The notes beneath the pieces were generated by a model. It had not been told where the DNA came from. It made no database searches and saw only the letters and a program-made list of their open reading frames with translations. From contig NZ_JAXCLW010000010.1 in assembly GCF_034044715.1 (NCBI RefSeq), positions 71,121 through 135,120 of the forward strand: 64,000 nt of DNA, read 5' to 3'. The DNA is from Dongia_B soli (GTDB lineage: Bacteria > Pseudomonadota > Alphaproteobacteria > Dongiales > Dongiaceae). Position numbers and translations under genes: made by a program. Of the stretch, positions 57,299 to 64,000 are shown in pieces; position 1 is the stretch's first letter, and each line of letters opens with the position of its first letter.

Positions 57299-58348
57299 CT
57301 ATCTGTCGGAACTGGGCCGGCAGCCGAACATCCGCTGATAATTATGGGCGAAATCCGAGATCGAGGCGAAGCCGCAAGCGCGAGCGATTTCCGAGATGCT
57401 GGCCGGGCTCTGACGCAGCATGGAGCGAGCCCGCAGCAAGCGTTCGCGCATATAAAACTGTGTCGGCGTGGTCTTCTCATGCTGGCGGAAGGCACGCTGC
57501 AGCCGGCGCAGATTGATACCCATCCGCACGGCGATCTCCGCCGGGCTTAGCGGCTGTTCGATGTGCTGGCGCATGATCCCGGCGGCCTGGCCGGTGATGG
57601 AATGCCGCGGCTCGCTGACATTGCTCTGGGAATCATGGTCGTCGCGGATGACGCAGCGATTGAGCTGATCGGCAACACGCCGCATCGCCTCGGCGCCGCA
57701 GAGCTGGCGGACGCAGGCCAGGGCGAGATCCGTGGTGCCGCAGCCGCCGCTGCAGCTGACGATGCCCTGATCGACCCGGTAGATGTGGTCGCGGAAATCG
57801 ACCCGCCGATGCTTGGCACGATAATCGTCGATATAGGCCCAATGGACGGCGCAGGAGCGGTTTTGCAGCAATTCCATCTCCGCCAGCAAGGCCGCGCCGC
57901 CACCCACAGTTCCAATATGCGCGCCATGGAAGAGCTGCCGCCGCAGCCAGCTTTCGAGGAACCAATCGGCCGGCCGGGGCCGGTCGAAGCCCGCCAGCAG
58001 CAAGGCGTTGTCGCAATCGGCGATCTCTTGCAGCCGGTAAGTTGCGCCCACCGTCAAACCGCCTGAGGCGCGTACAGCCATCTGCTGCAATCCGACCACG
58101 CGCCAGGTGAAGATCGTCCGCGTCATAATGCGATTGGTCAGATAAAAGATGTCGAGCAGAGCGGAGAGATCATGCAGATCAAAGCCCGGCACAAGTATCA
58201 AATCGATCGCCGCGGCGGGCTGGCCGGCCACGTCCTTGACCTTGAGCAGATGATGCTGGGCGGCCCCATGATTGACTGCAGCCCGGTCGACCGCGTCGCG
58301 GTCCTGATCGAGAGCGGCTTCGAGGGCGTTATATTGAGACAGGCTCAT
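57299..58348 (-). CDS. GlxA-like AraC-family transcriptional regulator
   Basis: Regulator of 349 residues with a DJ-1/PfpI-type N-terminal domain (IDLILVPGFDLHDLSALLDIFYLTNRI, about 50-220) and an AraC-type DNA-binding domain at the C-terminus (SPAEIAVRMGINLRRLQRAFRQHEKTTPTQFYMRERLLRARSMLRQ and ISEIARACGFASISDFAHNYQRMFG). ATG 58348 with GGAG 7 bases upstream is used; the frame extends to 58384. It is similar in layout to the regulator at 33152 but only distantly related. It may control the acetylpolyamine amidohydrolase gene beside it. Confidence 0.87.
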   Translation of the reverse strand: MSLSQYNALEAALDQDRDAVDRAAVNHGAAQHHLLKVKDVAGQPAAAIDLILVPGFDLHDLSALLDIFYLTNRIMTRTIFTWRVVGLQQMAVRASGGLTVGATYRLQEIADCDNALLLAGFDRPRPADWFLESWLRRQLFHGAHIGTVGGGAALLAEMELLQNRSCAVHWAYIDDYRAKHRRVDFRDHIYRVDQGIVSCSGGCGTTDLALACVRQLCGAEAMRRVADQLNRCVIRDDHDSQSNVSEPRHSITGQAAGIMRQHIEQPLSPAEIAVRMGINLRRLQRAFRQHEKTTPTQFYMRERLLRARSMLRQSPASISEIARACGFASISDFAHNYQRMFGCRPSSDR

Positions 58349-58698
58349 CTCGTTCTCCTGCAACTGTTGACGGAGGACGATCACGGCATGCTGCCTTTCG
58401 GCACATTTCTGTCCGAGCAGCTATATCGCGGTATGGCGGCGTTCCCTATACGACTTTAGGCGTGAATCCGTCTGCTGTGACGATCCGGCCTACTGCATAT
58501 CATAGTATTCAGACGGCGCGCGTGTCCAGATTGGACGTTTTGTCCCGCGTCAGATGCGTTTTGGGACATTTTGTCCCGCCCCCATGACGGCAGCTCATAC
58601 TTTAGTTCAAGATCGTTGGAACCCCGAATATCTGCACCCGCTAAAGCTTGACCTGCCGGACAATAGACCACAGACTACCCGCCGGAGAGTGGGACAGC
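58349..58698. other. Divergent regulatory region with tandem GGGAC-N5-GTCCC sites
   Basis: Region between the GlxA-like gene (leftward) and the response regulator gene (rightward). At 58532-58546 lies TGGACGTTTTGTCCC and at 58563-58577 GGGACATTTTGTCCC, 31 bases apart start to start, about three helical turns. An extra GTCC half-site at 58524 makes alternating half-sites 9 bases apart. The rest shows no gene. Confidence 0.6.
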
Positions 58699-59394
58699 AT
58701 GACAACCGTACTCGTGGCTGACGATCATCCCATGTTTCGCGAAGCGCTGGCTGATGCCTTGCGCTCGATCATCGACGATGTCGATGTGATCGAAAGCGGC
58801 TCCATGGTGGAAACCATCGGCGCCGTCGCCAATAGTTCCGATATCGATCTGATCCTGCTTGATCTCCGCATGCCCGGCATGAACGGCGTCAAGGGCGTGC
58901 GCACCTTGCGCGTGCGGCGGCCGGATATTCCCGTAGCGGTAATCTCCGCTCTATCGGACCGCTTCGTGGTGCGCGAATGTTTCGAAGCCGGCGCTATCGG
59001 CTATATCCCGAAATCCTTGTCGCGCTCGGCCATCGCCACGGCGATCTCCACCATCCTTGAAGGCGGCAGCTACGCACCGAACGAAGGCATCGAGGACGTC
59101 AAGGCGGATATGGAAGCCGATGAGCTGGATGATGCCATGCGCTGCCGCTTCGAATTGCTGACCAATCAGCAGCGCAAGGTGCTGGATTTGATGGCGGCGG
59201 GCCTGCTCAACAAACAGATCGCTCATGAGATCGATGTACAGATCACCACGGTGAAGGCGCATGTCTCCAGCCTGCTGCAGAAGCTCGGCTGTTCAAGCCG
59301 CACCCAAGCGGTGATTCTCTATCAGAAATACCTGCGCGCCGCCTCACGCGGCTCTGCCGGCAGCCCCTCCAGTGGAGGCCTCTCGACGCATTGA
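58699..59394 (+). CDS. NarL/FixJ-family response regulator (FlhR/ErdR-like)
   Basis: Two-component response regulator of 231 residues. The receiver domain has the acidic pair in LVADDHPMF (Asp8, Asp9), phospho-acceptor Asp55 in LILLDLRMPGMNG, and the C-terminal LuxR-type helix-turn-helix LLTNQQRKVLDLMAAGLLNKQIAHEIDVQITTVKAHVSSLLQKLG. ATG 58699 with TGGGAC/GGAGAG upstream is chosen since the receiver starts right after. It converges on the hybrid kinase gene. Regulators of this type (FlhR in Paracoccus) control alcohol or formaldehyde oxidation, which fits the formaldehyde dehydrogenase at the window end. Tandem palindromes 120-170 bases upstream may be its own binding sites. Confidence 0.9.
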   Translation: MTTVLVADDHPMFREALADALRSIIDDVDVIESGSMVETIGAVANSSDIDLILLDLRMPGMNGVKGVRTLRVRRPDIPVAVISALSDRFVVRECFEAGAIGYIPKSLSRSAIATAISTILEGGSYAPNEGIEDVKADMEADELDDAMRCRFELLTNQQRKVLDLMAAGLLNKQIAHEIDVQITTVKAHVSSLLQKLGCSSRTQAVILYQKYLRAASRGSAGSPSSGGLSTH

Positions 59395-59458
59395 CGCTTG
59401 TCGCGTTTCAATCACGCGCCCGTCACCCGTCATCGCACTTCGCTCGCATCAAACAAGG

Positions 59459-59492
59459 TTGTCACCCTCGGACCTGATCCAAGGGGCCATCG
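59459..59492. repeat. Dispersed palindromic repeat, copy F (degenerate)
   Basis: TTGTCACCCTCGGACCTGATC then CAAGGGGCCATCGG is related to copy B but has several changes that weaken the stem. It lies between convergent genes, a usual place for such elements. Confidence 0.65.
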
Positions 59493-59519
59493 GGGGCGAC
59501 TATTGCCGGCTCGGCTCCC

Positions 59520-62180
59520 TTACTGCCGCACCGAGGCGATCAGCGCGCGCAGGCGCGCCGGTTTGATCGGCTTCAACAGCAGGCTGACCGCCGGGAGCAT
59601 CTGTACCATCTCCTGGACTTCATTGTTGCGGTCGGCGGTGATGACCGCGGCGGGGATGACGTGGCCAAGGCGGTCGCGCACGGCGGCGATCAGATCCGTG
59701 CCGATGCGACCGTTATCGAGATGATAATCGGCAAGCAGGATGTCCGGCTTTTCGCCTGCCTGGGCAATCGCATCGATGGCGGCCTGTTCGTCGGTGGCGG
59801 CGATGACGCGGCAATGCCAGGTATCGAGCAGGCTGGTCATGCCATCGAGGATGTCGGGATCGTTATCCACCACCAGCACGCGCACGCCGGCGACATTGCT
59901 GGGATTGGGTAGGGCCTTGACCTGCGGCGCCACGGTTTCGGTGGCATCATCCGCAATTGGCACCAGGACGGAGAAGAGCGAACCGCGGTCGACTGTTGAG
60001 TGCACCTGCACCGGGTGATGCAGGAGGCGGCTGATGCGCCGGACGATAGAGAGGCCGAGACCATAGCCTTTGTCGCTGCCATCGACCTGCGTCAGGCGGT
60101 GGAATTCCTCGAAGATGTCGTCGAGCCGGTCCTGGGGAATGCCGATGCCGGTGTCGAGCACCTGCAATTCGACATTGGTGCCGCGCCGTCGGGCACCAAA
60201 CAGGATACGGCCGCGCGGCGTGTAGCGGCAGGCATTGGTGAGGAAATTCTGCAGCAGCCGGCGCAGCAGGCGAGGATCGGTATAGACAGTCTGGTCGCTG
60301 GGCAGCACTGTCAGTTCCAGATCGTGCTGTTCGGCCAGTGGCGCGATATCGTCGCGCAAGGCCCGCATCAGCGGCGCCAAGGCAACGCGCTGAATTTCCG
60401 CAGTGACATGGCCGGCATCCAGCTTGGAGATATCCAGGAGGATATTGAGGATATCTTCGACATTGGCCAGCGCATGATCGACCTTGCCGAGCAGCGGCCG
60501 CAATTTGTCCGGCAGCGGATTGTCCTGGGCGGCGGCGATGAAGAGGCGCGCTGCGTTCAGCGGCTGCAGCAGATCATGGCTGGCATCGGCGAGGAACTGG
60601 GTCTTGCTGACATTGGCGCGCTCGGCCTCGATCTTGGCATTGCGCAATTCGCGGGTGATGCGCCGCCGCTTCTCCACTTCCAGCATCAGCGCATCGTTCA
60701 ATTGCTGCAGCGAGGCGGTGCGTTCATGCACCCGCCGCTCCAGCTCCTCATTGGCGGCTTCGAGAATATGCTGGGCGCGGCGCCGTTCCGTGATGTCCTG
60801 GATCAAGGTGAAGAAGCCGACGACCTGGCCATGCACATTGCGATGCGGCACATAGGTCGCGAGGCCGAAACGCTCTTCGCCATCGGCCGAGGGCAGGGGC
60901 AGATCGAAGAGCGCGGTCGAGCCGTTGAGCGCCCGTTCGATATAGGGCCGGCGGGCGTTGTAAACATGCGTGCCGAGGACCGAGCGCATGGTGCGGCCGA
61001 CGATCTGTCCGCCATTCTGGGAGAAATTGGCGCGATAGGCGCGATTAGCGAAGCGGTAATGCTCCTGATCGTCGATATAGCACATCATGGTGGGCATGGC
61101 ATTCGCGAAGAGGCGGATGCGCTCTTCGCTGTCATGCAAAGCTTCCTCGGCCAGGCGCCTTTCGGTGATTTCCGCATAGGAAATGACGAAGCCGCCATCC
61201 GGCATGGGATCGCGTTTCAACGAGAACCATCGACCATTGACCGATACTTCGACCGGCGCAGTCGTGTTGCTGGTGGCGATCAATGAACCGGTGCCAAGTT
61301 CGGGCACGCCGCGCTTGTCGTTGAAGGCCTGGAAGCTCTGGAAGCTCGATCCCGGCGTCAGCAGCGTCGCGGGCAGTTCCAGTAGTTCGCCATAACGTCG
61401 GTTGGCGGTGGCCAGGCGCTGCTTGTGATCGAAGACGGCAACGCCGATCGACATGCTTTCCAATGTCGCCTGAAGATGCGCCGAGGTTTCGGCCAGTACC
61501 TTCTCGCGCTCCTGACGCTCTTCATCCTTGAGGTCGGTGATGTCGGTATAGATCGAGGCGATGCCGCCTTCGATCGAGCGGCGTTCATTGACCTGCACCC
61601 AGCGTCCGGTGCTGAGTGCATAGACGGCGCGATTGGCGCCGCCGCGCCGCGTGGCGTGACGCTGGTCAAGATGATGCTTGATCCAGTCCTCATGCGACAC
61701 ATCGTCATTCACATTGATGCATTGCTCGGCAAGGGCCAGTTGCATGAGCTGGTCGAAGGTGATGCCGGTATGAATGCGGTCGGTCAGATGCGGCCAGAAA
61801 TCTAGGAAGCGGCGGTTGAACAAAATGAGATGATCCTGGGGATCGAAGATTGCGAAGCCTTCGGAGATGCTGTTGATGGCATCCTGCAGCCGGTTCTGGG
61901 TGGTGTGGCTGACGATGATCGCTTCATTGAGTTCCTGGTTGGAAATCTCCACCGCCTGCAGCGCCTGTTCCAACTCCCGGGTGCGGTCGCGGACCTTGCG
62001 GTCCAGCAGGATGGCGGTCTGGAACAGGTGATAGGCATTGCCCTGGATATCCAGGCTGTGCTCGACCCGCGTCATCAAAGCGCGGTTGATCTCCTTCAGC
62101 TTGGCGTTTTCGCGCTCAAGCTCGGAGATCGACAATCTGGCAGGAGGTTGTTTCGCGGCCTCGGTCGTGGGTTGCTGCAT
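59520..62180 (-). CDS. PAS-domain hybrid sensor histidine kinase (FlhS/ErcS'-like)
   Basis: Soluble hybrid kinase of 886 residues. Order: N-terminal coiled coil (about 15-100), a PAS with INSISEGFAIFDPQDHLILFN, two more PAS domains (about 225-340 and 350-470), a second coiled coil, dimerisation domain with phospho-accepting His535 in FLADASHDLLQPLNAARLF, ATPase domain ending GYGLGLSIVRRI, and a receiver domain with Asp818 in DILLADYHLDNG. No membrane span is seen, so it senses an internal signal. It overlaps the FIST gene by one base (TGATG) and converges on the NarL-type regulator, forming a FIST-kinase-regulator set. Confidence 0.9.
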   Translation of the reverse strand: MQQPTTEAAKQPPARLSISELERENAKLKEINRALMTRVEHSLDIQGNAYHLFQTAILLDRKVRDRTRELEQALQAVEISNQELNEAIIVSHTTQNRLQDAINSISEGFAIFDPQDHLILFNRRFLDFWPHLTDRIHTGITFDQLMQLALAEQCINVNDDVSHEDWIKHHLDQRHATRRGGANRAVYALSTGRWVQVNERRSIEGGIASIYTDITDLKDEERQEREKVLAETSAHLQATLESMSIGVAVFDHKQRLATANRRYGELLELPATLLTPGSSFQSFQAFNDKRGVPELGTGSLIATSNTTAPVEVSVNGRWFSLKRDPMPDGGFVISYAEITERRLAEEALHDSEERIRLFANAMPTMMCYIDDQEHYRFANRAYRANFSQNGGQIVGRTMRSVLGTHVYNARRPYIERALNGSTALFDLPLPSADGEERFGLATYVPHRNVHGQVVGFFTLIQDITERRRAQHILEAANEELERRVHERTASLQQLNDALMLEVEKRRRITRELRNAKIEAERANVSKTQFLADASHDLLQPLNAARLFIAAAQDNPLPDKLRPLLGKVDHALANVEDILNILLDISKLDAGHVTAEIQRVALAPLMRALRDDIAPLAEQHDLELTVLPSDQTVYTDPRLLRRLLQNFLTNACRYTPRGRILFGARRRGTNVELQVLDTGIGIPQDRLDDIFEEFHRLTQVDGSDKGYGLGLSIVRRISRLLHHPVQVHSTVDRGSLFSVLVPIADDATETVAPQVKALPNPSNVAGVRVLVVDNDPDILDGMTSLLDTWHCRVIAATDEQAAIDAIAQAGEKPDILLADYHLDNGRIGTDLIAAVRDRLGHVIPAAVITADRNNEVQEMVQMLPAVSLLLKPIKPARLRALIASVRQ

Positions 62181-63448
62181 CAGGCCTCGCTTCGGAAATC
62201 AGCGCCGCCGAAGGCAATGCCGGTAAAGGTCTGGCTCATATGCATCATGCCGAATTGTTCGCCATAGGTGTTGAAGCCGACGGCATTGTTGGCGGAGAGC
62301 AATTGCGAGACGCGACCCAGGATCTGCTGCTGCTCCATCTCGATGTAGCGCAGGATGCAGTCGAAGCCGAGCAGGGCCTCGATCTGGCCAAGATCGCGGG
62401 TCAACCGGTCGAGCAAGGCCTCCAGATTGCCGACCAGATCGCCGCTACGGGCGATGCTGAGCACGATGCCTTCGTCGATGGCGCAGAAGAATTGCAGGCA
62501 GCCCTGGTCGTCGACCTTCTGTATGGCGCGCACGTAATGCCGGCCACCAGCCTTCACCACCAGCGGATGGGCGGCGAAGACGAAGGGCGTCAGTTCCTCG
62601 CGCTTCAGGCCCAGCATGCGGGCATATTCCTGCCCGGCGGGTTCGGCATTCAACTGCATGACGAGCCGCTTGGCGGGATCCGCCTTGGTCACCACCAACT
62701 TATGTTCCAAAGGCTCGAAATGCTGGGTCTGGAAGACGCGGAAATCGAGATCGGTCGAGAGCAGCATCAGCAGCGCCGCATTGGTGAGGATGCGGTCATT
62801 GAAGAAAATGTTCGGCTCGTCCGAGGCGGGATTGGTGCCGGCCGACCCGCCAATCAGCGGCACATGCCCCAGCGCATCGCCGACCGCGCTGGCGATCGCT
62901 TCCTCGCGCATCGCCAGGCCGTCATTGATCAGCAGAGCGAAGGTATGGGGCGTTTCGAAACGCTGGCTGATATTCTCATGCTCCTGCAGCAGAGTTTTCG
63001 CCGCCGCATAGCCAGCGGCGATTTCGAAGGTCGCCAGATGCTCGACCACATGGATCGAGGCGGCGAAATGGGATTTGCAGAAGCAGATGCCGGTGATGCT
63101 GCCATGGCGGTAGCCGAGCGGGGTGATCTCCCCGGCGGTGGTACAGCCGACGATGCGGGCATGGCTGCCATAGGCGCGGATTGCGGCGGTGATATCGGCG
63201 ATGTGAAATTGCGGCGAACAGAAGAGCAGGATGAGTTCGGCGTCGGGCGAGGCAATCTGATCCAGCAGGTCGCGCACGGCCGAAGCCGCATCTGGCTTCA
63301 TCGACATGCCCCGCCGAATGGGCGGTGGCTCCCCCGGCGCCTTTGCGATCCGGTTTTGCCCGGTCTGATCTTTTCCGGTCTTGCGCTCCGCATCGTCCTT
63401 TGCGACGCGACCGGTTTTGCGTTCTGTCTCAAGCCCTGACCCGAGCAT
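62180..63448 (-). CDS. FIST-domain sensory protein
   Basis: Protein of 422 residues with FIST_N and FIST_C domains, thought to bind small ligands such as amino acids and to pass the signal to partner kinases. The N-terminal 45 residues are charged and probably disordered. FIST_N is seen in AELILLFCSPQFHIADITAAIRAYG and IVGCTTAGEITPLGYRHGSI, FIST_C in VGNLEALLDRLTRDLGQIEALLGFDCILRYIEMEQ and NAVGFNTYGEQFGMMHMSQTFTGIAFG. GGGGAGG precedes the ATG. It is transcribed directly into the hybrid kinase gene, so it is likely its cytoplasmic input. Confidence 0.92.
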   Translation of the reverse strand: MLGSGLETERKTGRVAKDDAERKTGKDQTGQNRIAKAPGEPPPIRRGMSMKPDAASAVRDLLDQIASPDAELILLFCSPQFHIADITAAIRAYGSHARIVGCTTAGEITPLGYRHGSITGICFCKSHFAASIHVVEHLATFEIAAGYAAAKTLLQEHENISQRFETPHTFALLINDGLAMREEAIASAVGDALGHVPLIGGSAGTNPASDEPNIFFNDRILTNAALLMLLSTDLDFRVFQTQHFEPLEHKLVVTKADPAKRLVMQLNAEPAGQEYARMLGLKREELTPFVFAAHPLVVKAGGRHYVRAIQKVDDQGCLQFFCAIDEGIVLSIARSGDLVGNLEALLDRLTRDLGQIEALLGFDCILRYIEMEQQQILGRVSQLLSANNAVGFNTYGEQFGMMHMSQTFTGIAFGGADFRSEA

Positions 63449-63821
63449 CCTGACCTCCCCGCAATCTATTTGTTTTTTCTTTTCTGCCTTCCGATCCTAG
63501 CAGCTTCACTGATTGAGCGAAGGATTATTCACTCAACTTATCTCGATCCAAAGTCCAATTTCGGATGCCGGGTGGTAGCCGGTAGCATTCGCCTCTAGGC
63601 TATTGAAATCAGACCATTGAAGTCAGACCGTTGACGAGATCATCGGCAGCGCAAGCGGATCCGGAGGCAACACGTCATCCTGGTCGTGGCGAGCGAGCCG
63701 TCGCGGCAAAAGGCTGTCATGGCATCCGCCGGCGCGGCCAAGGCGATGAGGTTAACGTCAGGCCCGTTGACCGGATGTGCGGGCGGCATACCCCGTCAGG
63801 TGCTAATTTGGGGAGGTTCAG
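63449..63821. other. Divergent intergenic region between FIST and formaldehyde dehydrogenase genes
   Basis: Two elements stand out. An inverted repeat, arms TTGAGCGAA and TTCACTCAA with one mismatch and a 6-base spacer, lies at 63513-63536. Two exact-length direct repeats of 14 bases, ATTGAAATCAGACC and ATTGAAGTCAGACC, lie side by side at 63602-63629. No gene seen. Promoters for both flanking genes must lie here. Confidence 0.55.
63602..63629. promoter_or_regulatory. Tandem 14-base direct repeat upstream of formaldehyde dehydrogenase
   Basis: ATTGAARTCAGACC occurs twice in immediate succession (one base different), followed by a third partial GTTGACGAG. Tandem direct repeats of this length often bind response regulators. 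About 190 bases separate it from the ATG at 63822. Confidence 0.4.
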
Positions 63822-64000
63822 ATGAAAACACGTGCAGCTTTGGCCGTCGCGGCCGGCAAGCCGCTGGAAATCACTGACGTCGAGCTCGACGGCCCGAAGG
63901 CTGGCGAGGTGTTGGTTGAGGTAAAGGCGACGGGTCTGTGTCACACGGATTACTTCACCCTGTCGGGGGCCGATCCGGAAGGGCTGTTCCCGGCCATTCT
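63822..64000 (+). CDS. S-(hydroxymethyl)glutathione dehydrogenase / class III alcohol dehydrogenase (partial)
   Basis: The first 59 residues of a class III alcohol dehydrogenase; the gene continues beyond the window. The sequence TRAALAVAAGKPLEITDVEL, GPKAGEVLVEVKATGLCHTDY and FTLSGADPEGLFPAI closely follows glutathione-dependent formaldehyde dehydrogenases, including the catalytic zinc Cys in GLCHTD. The enzyme oxidises S-hydroxymethylglutathione, the adduct of formaldehyde and glutathione. GGGGAGG lies about 5-7 bases before the ATG. The divergent FIST-kinase genes and NarL-type regulator probably control it, as FlhSR does in Paracoccus. Confidence 0.93.
   Translation, partial: MKTRAALAVAAGKPLEITDVELDGPKAGEVLVEVKATGLCHTDYFTLSGADPEGLFPAI

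Noticed and set aside
1..64000. CRISPR arrays, tRNA or rRNA genes, insertion sequences, prophage
   Set aside because: No regularly spaced repeats, tRNA-like cloverleaf, transposase or phage genes were recognised on reading; a covariance-model search was not possible here.

Overview
The window looks like chromosome of a GC-rich alphaproteobacterium, probably Rhodospirillales-like (inferred). The grounds are gene content typical of that class (PotABCD-type importers with Tat-exported binding proteins, PqiABC, GlxA-type AraC regulators, a FlhRS-like two-component locus), dense ATGA-coupled operons, and promoters fitting the alphaproteobacterial general-stress consensus. Start codons were moved from the longest frame where a ribosome-binding site or family length argued for it.

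Layout. 1-7750 (minus): a catabolic operon with a fused large+medium subunit and a small subunit of a B12-dependent diol/glycerol dehydratase, an isochorismatase-like hydrolase, a glutamine-amidotransferase-like protein and a PotABCD-type importer. No microcompartment shell gene is present. 8001-8250: frameshifted remnant of an RND efflux pump. 8311-11953 (minus): pqiB-pqiC-pqiA. 12333-17690 (minus): a second PotABCD-type importer with pyroglutamyl-peptidase (pcp) inside its operon, and a MarR-like regulator. Divergently, 17810-24811 carries 5-oxoprolinase, gamma-glutamyltransferase and a proline-racemase-family enzyme. Together these form a pyroglutamate/gamma-glutamyl catabolic island; both diverging transcription units carry the motif TATCGATAA.

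24904-28740 holds a small membrane protein, an MFS exporter, a LysR regulator and a PheC-like periplasmic dehydratase. 29077-35802 (plus) is a methylated-amine module: an MttB-family methyltransferase without pyrrolysine, a dimethylglycine/sarcosine dehydrogenase-like flavoprotein, a GbdR/GlxA-like regulator and an aldehyde dehydrogenase. An orphan nikR follows. 36718-48457 (minus) is a long catabolic array: PucR activator, flavin reductase, luciferase-like monooxygenase, GntR regulator, DUF1185 protein, alpha/beta hydrolase, aldehyde dehydrogenase, NIPSNAP protein and a third PotABCD-type importer. I do not recognise a described pathway for it.

48592-56159 is a stress island. Six intergenic sites fit GGAAC-N17-GTT exactly and precede a KGG-repeat protein, a zinc alcohol dehydrogenase, a UdgX-type uracil-DNA glycosylase, a Gly-rich secreted protein, galU and a CsbD-like protein. 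An ECF sigma factor and a decayed membrane-protein gene lie among them. 56235-58348 has an acetylpolyamine-amidohydrolase-like enzyme and a GlxA-like regulator. 58699-64000 has a NarL-type response regulator, a PAS hybrid histidine kinase, a FIST sensor protein and the start of glutathione-dependent formaldehyde dehydrogenase, suggesting C1/formaldehyde control that fits the demethylation module. A dispersed palindromic repeat (core CCTCGG-ATCAAG-CCGAGG type) occurs in at least six intergenic copies.
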